Positions 12,436 through 22,768 of a stretch of DNA of 64,000 bases are shown one piece after another. The stretch lies in NCBI GenBank assembly GCA_964036275.1, contig OZ038433.1:31231836-31295835 (forward strand). The letters run 5' to 3'. A model generated the notes under the pieces. It searched no databases, had not been told where the DNA came from, and was given only the letters and a program-made list of their open reading frames with translations. The translations under genes were made by a program, and so were the position numbers. The stretch's first letter is position 1. Every line of letters begins with the position of its first letter. Origin of the DNA: Litoditis marina (lineage: Eukaryota; Nematoda; Chromadorea; Rhabditida; Rhabditidae).

Positions 12436-12529
12436 CGATCCACCATATTGATGAGGTGCACTCCCTGCACAATCCCATCACATTCTATCACAATGGAGTA
12501 GCCTTTGGGATGACACTCCATCAGGAAAT
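12436..12529 (-). pseudogene. Orphan copy of acetyltransferase exon 2
   Basis: This 94-bp block is about 86% identical to exon 2 (20515-20608) of the GNAT gene about 8 kb to the right. It keeps an open frame (FLMECHPKGYSIVIECDG, then GVHLINM) and a good GTGAGA donor, but the acceptor TTTTCAG of the true gene reads TCCCAT here. No other exon of the gene is visible to its left, where ipgm ends convergently. A second short block at about 12690-12770 matches DNA just upstream of the GNAT start (about 21262-21322), so the copy is a truncated duplicate that lost exon 1 and everything after exon 2. It could in principle serve as an alternative exon, but the lost acceptor argues against this. Confidence 0.75.
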
Positions 12530-12800
12530 ATGGGAGCATAATTATATTCTTTGTGGAAAAAGCTGGTGTAGGTGTTTTTGCTTTCACATCGAAAAGACGA
12601 GTTGTGAAGCAGCTTGTACGCCATTTTGGCCTGAACTTCTGTCTATTTGCTGGAAATAATCTTGAATCCGAACGACCGACTATTGGGATATTGCAGCACG
12701 ATAGGCATGGGCTAGATTCAATCGACCCTGCTATGAATGACACGCAAAAAGGCACAGGTCTTTTTGTTTCCCACGTTTGCGGTTGGTTTTCGTCGCGTTT

Positions 12801-12905
12801 TTAATGAGACCGGAACACAGCTTGAGCAGAGGTTTTGTTTCGGGCTGCTCTCAATTCTATTGAGATCAGAGAGTCCAAATAACTCGTATATTAGTTTCAT
12901 CAGTC
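12801..12905 (+). mobile_element. Family B element, partial
   Basis: Starts TGAGACCGGAACACAGCTTG and ends ATTAGTTTCATCAG; matches the right part of the 5834-6028 element in the opposite orientation. It lies between the orphan acetyltransferase exon and the C6-like gene. Confidence 0.8.
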
Positions 12906-13159
12906 CACGTGACATTCACATCTTACACTATCGCATAGGTAAAAGTATATATTCATTGCCTATACAACTCATAAATGTTGAACAATGACTGCCATTAAAT
13001 TAGAATGAACGTATGCATTGATAAAATAAACAAAAATACACATACACTAGTAACTCTCCGACAAGGGTCAAACATGGAAAATGGAAATAGAATTAATAAA
13101 AATGGAATTAATACTGTCAAAATATGATGGAACTTTCGACACGATAGCACATTTTCGAG

Positions 13160-13293
13160 TATACTGTAAGTCGGTTGCACAATCACGCAGAACATTGTAA
13201 ACACAGCAGATCTCCGAAATGTGCAATGTCAGAGTGCACGATTCTTGATTAGAATGCTAACTTTACGGGACAATTCAATTTACTTCCAGTATA
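13160..13293 (+). mobile_element. Miniature inverted-repeat element, family A, copy 1
   Basis: TATACTGTAAG left end, AAACACAGCAGATCTC core, then GTGCACGATTC, TTAGAATGCTAACTT and a right end CAATTTACTTCCAGTATA. It is diverged: the CACGTGA motifs of other copies are partly lost. Confidence 0.75.
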
Positions 13294-13481
13294 TATGAAA
13301 ATCGTTTCACAGTCTGAGAACACTATGAGGGTCACATTTGAATATACACTATAATTTAAGTGTTGATTGTTCACTGTAGTTCTGTTTGCATTGTGGTCAA
13401 GTCAGTTGAAAATTTGCATGTTTTCTTATATGTGGAACTAATGAATAAAATAAATGAATATGCTTGCATGTAAATGGATAA

Positions 13482-15387
13482 CTAAACTGTTGTACGACAC
13501 ATAACCTTAGAATAAGCAGTGGCCCCCTTCATCCACTTTCCACCTTGACAGGTGAGGGTAATAGAGTAGGTGTTTCCGTAGCAATAGCCGGTATCCGTTA
13601 TCAACGCGAGTGACCCCGGACAGTCGGTAACAAGCGAGCACGTTGCGTCCATGGTCTCGATCAGTATTCCAGTCGTCGTGGTGGTGTCCAACGCACCGCA
13701 CTCGCCGCCACCCACCGGCTCCGTCTCCGGTAACGGGCCGCAGCCGCAGTTCGCAGTCGCTGCAACGTAACGGTTGTTAAAGGAGACCGGAACACAACTT
13801 GAGCAGAGGTTTTGTTTTGAGCCGCTTTTACCTGTATTGAGATCAGAGAGCACAAATTAACTTGTATATTAGTTTTATCAGGATTTCGGATTATAGGAAA
13901 TCGCGTTCTTCAACTGCGAAACGTTCTCTCTGTTCCCGCATTTTCTTCACATTTCATATAGAGAAGAGAAAGTATTGAAACATGACAAATATTCTCTCGA
14001 CAATAAACAAAAACAACCATAGTTTCCAGGATACCGCAAGATCATTGATTGAAAATGTTCTAATAGACAAGTACGATTAGGTGGGCCGATCCCAACGTTT
14101 CGGTTCTTCAAACTGCAATACATTCTTCAATTGCAGTTTAGAGAACCGAAAAGTCGGGATTGGTCCAAATAATCGTCCTACTCCGAAGAAACCGTTTCGC
14201 TATGATTTGAGTTTCACGAAAACTTAAATAGCTCAAAAAAGTTTGTTAATGTCTTTCCATATACCATGAAAAACTTTCTGATTGCGAACTTATTGATAAA
14301 ATTTTCTGATAAAATTTGCGAACTTTCTGATAAAATTTGCTTAACATCAAGCAATAAAGAAGGGTGCATGAACATTTTCACTATGACGCAACTCGGCTTG
14401 GTTCATTTACATCCAGACTTTTTTCATTTTATAGTCTCTAATTGTGTCGTCGTATATGATAGAAAGTTTAAAAAAATATTTTTGTACTTTTATAGACTAT
14501 TTTGAGCATACCCCGTACGCAACCCCCCCCCCCCCCCCCCCCCCCACATAAACATTTTCACTGTTACGCAACTTGACTTGGTTCATTTATATCCAGATTT
14601 ATTTATATTTTGTACTATCTAATTGTGTATTCGTATGTGATAGAGTGTTTCAAAATCATTTTTGCACTTCTATAGGCTATTTTGAGCATACCCCCCCCCT
14701 ATCGGTGTCACGACGTAAACCGCTTTTCGGAGAAAACGAAGCAAGATAGAGATATAAAAGTTTCTTAATGGTTTTTAATTTGCGATAGGATCAAATTGTT
14801 AACTAAAAATCAAAATTAAAGCGGGACCGGACTCGTTAGGTTTACTGTATTAATCCAAATGAGGTAATGTATTTCGAGATCTACTCAGTTACTTAGCTGG
14901 ATTTATATGCCTTTCAGACGCATTTGCATCATGCAAAATACTTCAAGATACAACACGTTGAGCTTCCGAAACAAATGAACTCACGGGTTAGATCGACGAC
15001 GTCAACTGTAAAAAATAATCGTTAAAAAAGTGTCATGCAAAAAGCAATAGAAACAAATGTCTAATATACATATACAAATGTGTTTTTGTGAGACAAATTA
15101 TAGTTTGTATACAGTTATCGAAAATATTTGTATAATTACCTCTCACAAAACCACATTCTACCGAGGCAATAATTGAACTTGACTACGTCTGATACGTGAA
15201 CCCATGCTCGTACATAATATTAAATATCTTGTAATACCGCTTGTAATGTGTTACTTATTGTTTCTATCATTTTTTTCATTTACTATGATGACTATGTCAT
15301 CAACAGAAAATACTCACAATCGCCGGGTACAGTTGGTATACAGGCAGTCGCCACCCCAACCAGTACGAGACACCACACACGGCACAT
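13482..15387 (-). CDS. Small secreted cysteine-rich (C6-like) protein
   Basis: Exons on the minus strand: 15387-15318 and 13759-13482, joining in phase 1 with a GTGAGT donor and TTGCAG acceptor, for 115 residues. Exon 1 is almost purely a signal peptide: MCRVWCLVLVGVATA, then CIPTVPGD. Exon 2 encodes the mature part: TANCGCGPLPETEP, a Thr-rich stretch, then DATCSLVTDCPGS, GYCYGNTYSITLTC, GGKWMK and a final VMCRTTV before TAG. Spacing of the cysteines and the short Pro/Thr N-terminus resemble the nematode C6 family of small secreted proteins, whose function is unknown. The 1.56-kb intron carries family A, B and other repeats. Exon 2 is more GC-rich than its surroundings, which supports real coding. 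No other gene is close enough to suggest co-regulation. Confidence 0.7.
13778..13882 (+). mobile_element. Family B element beside a splice acceptor
   Basis: Starts AAAGGAGACCGGAACACAAC and is about 90% like 12801-12905. In the orientation of the C6-like gene its end CGGTCTCCTTT lies 18 bp before the exon 2 acceptor, so it probably supplies part of the pyrimidine tract. Confidence 0.8.
14371..14699 (+). repeat. 180-bp tandem duplication with poly-C tracts
   Basis: Copies 14371-14514 and 14551-14699 share AACATTTTCACT, GGTTCATTTA, CTAATTGTGT and TTTGAGCATACCCC at 180-bp spacing with about 80-85% identity. A run of 23 C (14523-14545) separates them and copy 2 ends in 9 C. Lies in the C6-like gene intron. 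Confidence 0.8.
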
Positions 15388-15427
15388 AATCGACTCCCGC
15401 AATGTAGTCTGGATGAACTAAACTTTA

Positions 15428-15572
15428 GAATACTTATTATGCGGTTAGTGAATTGTACAGGCACGTGAAACATGTTGAACACAGCAGAACTCAGAAACAT
15501 GCAATGACAAAGTGCACGATGGAAAATTAGATTGCTGACTTTGCGTGACTATCCAATCTACTCCTAGTATAC
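15428..15572 (+). mobile_element. Family A element, copy 2
   Basis: Contains GGCACGTGAAACATGTTGAA, ACAGCAGAACTCAGAAAC, GTGCACGAT and right end CTACTCCTAGTATAC. It lies just upstream of the C6-like start codon, in the likely promoter. Confidence 0.8.
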
Positions 15573-15605
15573 CTCATGAGCTCAGTAACTTCTATTGTTC
15601 TAGCA

Positions 15606-15781
15606 CAGGCGGCGTAGCAATCCCCACGAAAGTTCATGAGATTACCTCATGAGCTATTAGCACGAGTTTCTCATGAGATTCTATCGATTGCTATGCTACA
15701 ACATGAGTAGCTCATGAGGTATCTCATGAGAAATTCATATGAACTTCTCATGAGGTTGGACGGTTTGCTACGCCGCCAGAA
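15606..15781. mobile_element. Family C hairpin element
   Basis: Left end GGCGGCGTAGCAATCC pairs with right end GGTTTGCTACGCCGCC. The interior holds seven or more TCATGA/CTCATGAG palindromes. About 175 bp, non-coding. Relatives: 6600-6730, 6917-7010, 24440-24556, 45779-45830, 58249-58420. Confidence 0.8.
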
Positions 15782-15962
15782 CTTAACACAATTCTATGAG
15801 AAGTTCGTGAGATATTTCTTATGAGATTCTTATTAGGAGAAATTTTTACCTCGCCAGTTGGGAGGACAAGGCGTGAGATGCAAATGATTAACGGCAAGGT
15901 TCAGATGCTTGAGAACAAAATCAATATTCATATTACAAAAATATGTGCTCAGGGAATTCACT

Positions 15963-16049
15963 TCACTGCACATTCAAGCTCTAGAGCTCTGAAACGATTT
16001 TTTACCACTCAAAATCGTTTCAGGGCTCTAGAGCTTGAATGTGCAGTAA
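15963..16049. repeat. Near-perfect 39-bp-arm hairpin
   Basis: Arms 15963-16001 and 16011-16049 are almost exact reverse complements (CACTGCACATTCAAGCTC ... GAGCTTGAATGTGCAGT) around a 9-base loop. It adjoins the family C element. It could be a palindromic mobile end or a small-RNA hairpin. Confidence 0.85.
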
Positions 16050-18587
16050 AGTAAAAACAATGCCATTTTCAGTTATTTTTCGTCAGAAGACTGTGGTAAG
16101 TCTTCTCGTCCTGTTTTTCAAGTTCTAAGAGGGGTTCAACTGATGATGACTCAACCCTCTGAGAGCAACACCAAAATCATCTTGAATCAGGGTCGAAACG
16201 AATCAATACTCATAGGTTTACCAATCTGGTTGCTGTAGTTGCTACCAGAATATGGAGGTCTGTGGGCTCAGCAAACTAAACCTTATCAACGTTCGTTAAA
16301 TATCGTTTCTCGTATGTTCGAAGAACCCTCTCACATACACAATGCGACTATCGAATGGAAGAATCAACGATGGAGCTAGATGTATGGAAGAGTGCTTCCT
16401 ACGCACACGTAACCACTCAAATCATGACATAGCCTTTTTATTTCCTACTGGCAGTCCTACAGTACGGATAAAAAACGTTCAATACATTCAAATTATTTAA
16501 ATCTTGTCGGAAACCTCAACAACATTGACAAATGATCATGTCACCATATTGCAAAGAGTGAACCGAAATGTTTTCGACAGATTAATTTCGCATCAGGAAA
16601 CAGTTATTGCAATAACTCAATGTGTACTGTAGGAGTCTCAGAAGGAACGGTGTTGAACATATCTTTAGACTCACTGGGGAGGTAGCGGAGAAAATTGAAT
16701 TATTTCTATTCGTCTGGCCTATTTTAAAATTTATATATCAGCGCGACACCACGGAAGCTTGTGTGTGAATATAACACATGAAAACACAATTTAATATTTC
16801 GCTCATCTCAAATAATACTATATTGATTTGCCAACATTGACGAATGCTCTCGCTCTCGCTCTGTCTCTTTATAGTTCTCTATCTCTTTCTCGTTCCTGAA
16901 ACTGTCCATTCAAAGGGACCGCTTCTCTGTAATTTGGACGGATTGAGAAACATGAAAGCTCAGAATATTGCTTTCATACTGTACTGATGGCCCCTCACTA
17001 TTACATTACGGAAGAAAAATAGACATCGGTCGAGAACCAAGTCTTTTATGAGCCAAACTACCTTGAGGGTTACAGTATCACGAAGCTTTTGGCCGAGAGG
17101 TGAATTCAGTTTTAGATTATCAAACTTCAATCTAAATCAAAACAAAAATAGGAAAGTACTTAATAAATGAGTAAAATGTTCCCGACCACCTACTCAAGAG
17201 CAATGATTGAGCAGTAATGTGCCTTCAAAGGGGGGCAGAAGGTAAGCTAGTTTAGATACCCCGGGGTACCTAAATATAACGGTGCGCGCGCCAAAATAGG
17301 CAAACACGTGTCAACCGTATGCAAATTAGGTTCGTTAGTCTGAATCAAAAGTTAAACTTATCGGTTTCTCTTGATAAGCGCTTTTATATTAACTTTCCTT
17401 TCTGTCCCTCTTTAACCAGCAAAGTACAACACTCCAACTACTGAATTCACGAACCGTTTACGAGGTGTGAAAATATGAAATGAAAAGGAAGAAGCATTGA
17501 CAAGAGAATTCTATGAATTGAGAAATTGTGTCCTGATGGATTTATATATGCCCTATTAGAAACGGGATCGTCTGGTTTTCACTTGCAGACATCGGGAGAG
17601 CGAAATGATGATTTCGCCCATGGAAAAGTCCTCAAACGGATAGTGATATTAGTATGTCACATTCGAAAGGTTCGTTTTCATCCAAAGCAAGCATACACAG
17701 TATGCCTCCCTGTTTCGCAACATTTGTAGTTTGATCTCGATGTGTTTTGCTTGAATTTCCTGAACTAAGGCGTGAATCGAGTTTAAACTCTAATTCAACT
17801 ATGATCTTCTCGTTAGTGTATCTCTGAATAAGTCCTCAAAATATTCATGTTCGCTGTTTTCAGACCAAAAAAGTTTTCGAATCGAAGAAGAATCTCCATT
17901 TTCCAAGTGTTCGAGTACAAGAAATTTTTAATTCTCTGTTATTAGGTTCAACATTGTTTTTGAATTAGTGAACGATCTCCGTTCTTCCTCTCTTTCACGC
18001 TTTTCTCCCAGTTAACGCTCTTCCCGGGCTCAGCCAGACACATCGTATCATTCCTTTTCTCTCTGCCAGACACCGTATCATTCTCTTTCTCTCTCTCTCT
18101 TTCTCGATCTCGGTTTCAGACCCACTTTTGTGAATAATTGATATTCCGCGCGTTACATTCTTCGCTAAAATTCAAACTACATACTCAAATCGCAAATAGA
18201 CGAAACGTTCCCACTTTGGGTACGGAACGGTTCGAACATATTTTCATTCAGAGGTGTTTTACCGGTTTCTTTTTGTATCTGTTGATCACTATGTGACATC
18301 ATTCAATTGTTTGGTTTTTGGCGTGACTCAGTCTAGACATAGACAATTGAGGCATCTCCTTGAGTTGACGTTGGATAGAATTTCTCACTGAATTATAAAT
18401 AACATCACAACTTGAAAACCACGAGAACCATGCGTTGACCGTCTGTACATGTGATTTTTTCACTAATCCCAGTCACATTCAGATACACAATACAAGTTTT
18501 CATTATAAAAGTGGGTGGATGAAACATTAAAGTGACCGATCGGTTTTTTTGCTTGCATTTTTTTAATTCTTATAGTATAGCGTGAAA
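16050..18587. other. Intergenic, repeats only
   Basis: Between the C6-like start and the acetyltransferase stop. Holds a family D element (16441-16650), CT-rich patches at 16850-16890 and 18050-18115, and no exon set I can support. Confidence 0.5.
16441..16650. mobile_element. Family D element, copy 2
   Basis: Left end TTTCCTACTGGCAGTCCTAC, right end ACTGTAGGAGTCTCAGAAGG; the same 210-bp spacing as the copy at 4700-4910. Confidence 0.75.
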
Positions 18588-21100
18588 CTATGTCTCTCCA
18601 GAAATGGTCTTGTCCACATATCCAACTATGAGTTGGGATGTTATGTCTTTGTCAACAACAGGAACTTCATTTTCATCCTTCCAATCTGAGATGGGAAACG
18701 AGCGCAAAATGTCGAACCGAAACTTCTTTGCAATCTGCAAATTATATATAAATAACATTTAAAATAGACACACTTGACATTACGAAATCAAGCAAATTAC
18801 AACACGGAACTCAAAAGGACTGTGCCTTGAGGCTAGAAATATGCATGGGTGAGCTTTATTACCAGCTGACCGGTCCGCCAAATAGATACCGCAGCTGGGC
18901 TCTTTAACTTCATCACAGAATGGAAAAATTGAGAAAAAAAGCAAGGACTACACACTGCCTCGCACACTTATACAACATGAAGTTGGATTTTCCATTCAAT
19001 TTTTATATCTGTACCAACTCCAACAAATTGGTCACACAACCAGTAAACAACTATGCGAAATTATATTTGTCTCCTTAACATTCATTGAAAAGTTGAGCTT
19101 TGTGCCGCACAACTATACGTAGGAAAGATGAGGACTATATGAACTGACCTTGATCAAACTGCCAGACAGACATTCCATCATTACAATATCAGCGGCGTGC
19201 TCGGAAGCCAGGGTTAGACCTTCTTTAATGAGGGTCGTTGCAGCGCCTCTAGAAATGGGAAAGGACACGTTAACACGTAGAAATCACATGTTTGTTAATG
19301 CAGGTTTCAGCAACGTTTTCCATTATGTTATGAAGAAATATGTAAGTGATTTCAATTGATTCGACCAGTGCACCCCATTTCATGTTTGTAAACAGTACAC
19401 ATTTTAGTAAATTTAACTTGTGTGGATGGCAAATACGTATTTTTTTCGAAAACGAACCACGTGATTGCGGATTGAGAGAACAAGAGTTTGTTTTGCATAA
19501 ATGGTGAGAGTGGCTTTCCTCCTTGGTTCATGAATAAAGTATACATTCAAAATGCGATAAATTGAACGCTCTGTTTCGTCAACTCCACAGTTTCGCATAG
19601 AGAAGGAAAGTATTGTTACTTTTCATGGGCAGCACCTGCATATCAAAATCTCACCTTTTCTGGAATGTGGGTCTAACGGCTATGTACAGGGTGTGCAGAA
19701 CCCTCGACGCTTCTCTCGGAAGTATATTCCAAAACTGAACTTATTTATTGATTTGTTTATTGATAGTAGAATAATAAACCATACAAACTTTTTGCAGGTA
19801 TATTCGAAAATTTCGATGCGAGAGAAGCTAATATATTTTGTGGATAGTTATATTGATATCACAGGTGGACTTTTGCAGCATCCCAATGAACGACTAGGTT
19901 GATTTATTTTGTACTCCAAATATCGTATACCAATAAACCATTATACACCGTGAATCATTACACCGTAACTCTTACCTGATGAGATAGAGACCGAGCAACC
20001 ATTTCTATAAACAAAATCTTTGGCGACAAACTGGGTTCCGGCGGAGAGTCGTACAAGTTTTGGGTGCTGAAATTATTTTTTCTTCAAATATCACTTCATT
20101 TATTGGTGGGGTAAAATAAAAAAAGTCACATGAAATATGAGGATTCTATAGTTCTTGAAACCAGAAGAACTTTTTCCGTTTCATCTTACAATGCGTTCGT
20201 TGAATAGCATAAGTACTTCGATATAGGGTTTCGTGCAAAGTTTATGTGTTTCTGTTCTGCTTCAGTTCTGAATGTTCCCAAAAAATATAAAAGTGTATAT
20301 TCATACTTTACGAAATCGTTCTGAGGGCGCTCATCTCATCTGAAACACCGATCTGCATTCACTTTTCATGCTACTTCCTCATACTCATACGTCGGTGGTG
20401 TGTGATAGCAACGAGAACCACACATCTTCGAGAGACGCAGTTCAGAAATCGATCTACAGAGTATTCCTGCAAACTGCATTCAGCTACGATAACGAAAATG
20501 CCACAAGTAATCACCGATCACAAATATTGATGAGGTGCACTCCCTGAACAATTCCATCGCATTCTATCACAAGGGAGTAGCCTCTGGGAAGATACTCCAT
20601 TAGAAAATCTGAAAACATAATCATCTTCTCCTTGAAGTTTCAAGTTTCTAGCTCACGTGCCCGTTTATTCAGATTACCAGATTACCAGATTTCAGATTCA
20701 GATTTTCCGGCTGCGGTCATCGTCGAGTTATCCGACTGAGAGACAGCGTCACGAATGTGTAAGCAATGAGTATCGATTGAGCATCCATGTGCCGAAGAGG
20801 CCTACTCGATAATCAAGGGCAAAATATGACGTCATTCTAAGAAGCCACCCGAAAAAAGTGTAAACTTTACTACGCGTGAGTGACCTTCTGATTCGAAAGT
20901 CAACTTCCTATTCTATCGAATTTACCAAAGAAATCAGAAATTGAAAAAAGAGCACCTTCTACAAAGGGTGTAGCCTCTTCTTCCGTAACGTCGAGGGCCG
21001 TGGATAAAGGTTCGACCCCGGTGTAGGAATCCACAACGATTTTTAGAATATCGTCGAAATCAGTCATGGTGGCAGGACGAACCCTTGGTTGAGACAGCAT
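18588..21100 (-). CDS. GNAT-family N-acetyltransferase
   Basis: Acetyl-CoA dependent N-acetyltransferase; substrate not readable from sequence, though similar small nematode and insect enzymes acetylate arylalkylamines. Exons on the minus strand: 21100-20926, 20608-20515, 20066-19976, 19734-19655, 19248-19149, 18734-18588. All phases agree, giving 228 residues, a normal length. MLSQPRVRPATMTDFDDILK is the classic beta1-alpha1 opening. YSLVIECDGIVQG and LINICDR form the central strands. HTLYIAVRPTFQKRGAATTL is strand beta4 plus the acetyl-CoA pyrophosphate loop, normally R/Q-x-x-G-x-G/A; here it is Q-K-R-G-A-A. ASEHAADIVMMECLSGSLIK follows as alpha4/beta5. The N-terminal Met is set by the RPAT motif; a second Met 11 codons in has a better start context (CCACCATGA). 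Exon 5 has a GTCAGT donor. A truncated copy of exon 2 lies at 12436-12529. Confidence 0.85.
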
Positions 21101-21892
21101 CTACAAAGACTGGGCTGACACAAAGTATTCAATTTGAGTACGAATGCTAGAACATTTTTCTGCGTCTCTCAAGTTTCCCCACTTGGTCGCGTGACTTATC
21201 TGCCGATCGAATGTTAACCCAGAGAAATAGCATAGGTTCGAAGGAGACGCAGATTGGGATGACATGGCTGGGATATTGCAGCATACATACGCTGCTGTGA
21301 ATGAAATGCGAAAAAGGCACAGGTGGTTCTGCGACCGCGTTTGAGTTTTGTTCGGTGCGGTCCTGAGTGTAACTTGAAAGTTTCATGTTGTGCCTAGGCG
21401 CCAACTCGGCTATGGACAATCCCTAGTGTTCATTTTGAAAGATCGGGTAGACCCTTTCGAAACACTTTAGGTTTACATTTTCGAGTGCTGACTCTTGGAG
21501 ATGCTACAATTCTATGAGGTTACCGTTATGTAAGGAGAAGACTGAGTGAATAAAACAAAAGAATCCGTCACCGCCAGTTATGCACGATGCGTTGTGAAAT
21601 AACCAAAGTGTTTGGCGCAGAGGTTACGATAACTCAACCTGTGGGCGGAGTTCTCATAGACGAAACGTCCTCGACGTCGCAGACCAACGAAACAAGGTCT
21701 TTTCAAAATATCCGCCTTCTCATTAAAATCACGTCGTATTGAGGTCAAAGTACCAACCGTTGGTTTCGACTTGTTCTGCTGTATTTGTAGTTTGTGTCCG
21801 TCATGTGTCAGTCGTGACTACAGCTGAGGGCGATCCCAAACGATTTCAAACTGTTTGAGAAAAGATAGACAGAGTATGTACAAATCATTCAT

Positions 21893-22270
21893 TCAATGAT
21901 TGTACTCGATGGGGAGGTACTTTCTGCGGACCATTCCGTCTCCCCGGAACCATTCCCTGCGAAACTGCTTGGCAGCTTCATCGGGGGTGTTGTTCCACTC
22001 GATGATGATACGGTCATTGTTGGTGTCCTTCGGTGCGTAGGCAAGGGCGTCGCAAGCCACAGCCATGAGACTGGCTTTTTTGGGGTAAAATACTCCGCTT
22101 CTGGGGTCAACGCCAAGACGCTTCATGTTGGTCGTCTTGATGACTCATCCGGCGAGTAAAAGAGATGACAATCTTGATATGGTAGGTGTTCTTGTCATCG
22201 TAGGGGGCGTTGAAGACGATCTTCATGCCGAACTGGTTAGGAAATCCCCGAAAGGGACAGATTGGCCCAT
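21893..22270 (-). pseudogene. msp: Major Sperm Protein pseudogene, two frameshifts
   Basis: MSP is the nematode sperm cytoskeletal and signalling protein. This copy spans 378 bp, against 384 for a standard 127-residue gene. Segments in three frames line up end to end with the family: [15 protein letters not shown], then [18 protein letters not shown], then [49 protein letters not shown] and [16 protein letters not shown] before TGA. Frame breaks fall near 22223 and 22145; each looks like a small deletion, together removing 6 bp. Substitutions in otherwise near-invariant parts ([13 protein letters not shown] in place of the usual GVLDPKEA type) show relaxed constraint or deep divergence. The last 77 codons remain open, so sequencing error must be excluded before calling it dead. 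Confidence 0.88.
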
Positions 22271-22699
22271 TGCTGCTGCGATTGAGACGCACACTGAAGT
22301 CTACGGGGTAATGACGTCAGATAAGACCAACTATATCGTAATCGGTGTACCCTTCTACTGTTTCCCTGAAGCCCAATATGCTCTGATATATGTGGTTCCG
22401 CTCTTTGGTCCAGCTCAAATACAGAAAATATGTAGCCTGATCTTCTGAACCTACCGTTCCGTAATTGACGTCTCGAACAACACTAAGTCGTCTGAAAGGT
22501 TTCAGCGCGAGAAGAGATAGAAAAACGTTCATTTTCGCACGCGCTGTAATTTGCATGACGCGGTTCGACGACTAATGGCGTAGACTGTTTTAAACTGTCT
22601 TTATCGAATAACTAAAACGCAAACAGGGAAGAAAGGAACCAAGTAAACTTCGAAGTTGACTTTTGACCTTTCCACTCTTTTCTAGATTTCTCTGTGGAT

Positions 22700-22768
22700 C
22701 GAGCAATGGCGGAGGACAGACGTGACAGGGAGGGGGATCCAACTGCAGTGTACGATCAGTTCCCCAAG
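22700..22768 (+). CDS. Possible first exon, unknown gene
   Basis: After a TTTTCTAG acceptor-like site, ATG at about 22707 opens MAEDRRDREGDPTAVYDQFP followed by a lysine and a GTTTAC donor-like site. Composition is coding-like and more GC-rich than its flanks. The next exon could not be found; a 32-bp candidate at 24228 would stop in phase 0. The family is not recognised. It could be a 5' exon of a gene spread over the following gene-poor 11 kb. Confidence 0.3.
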
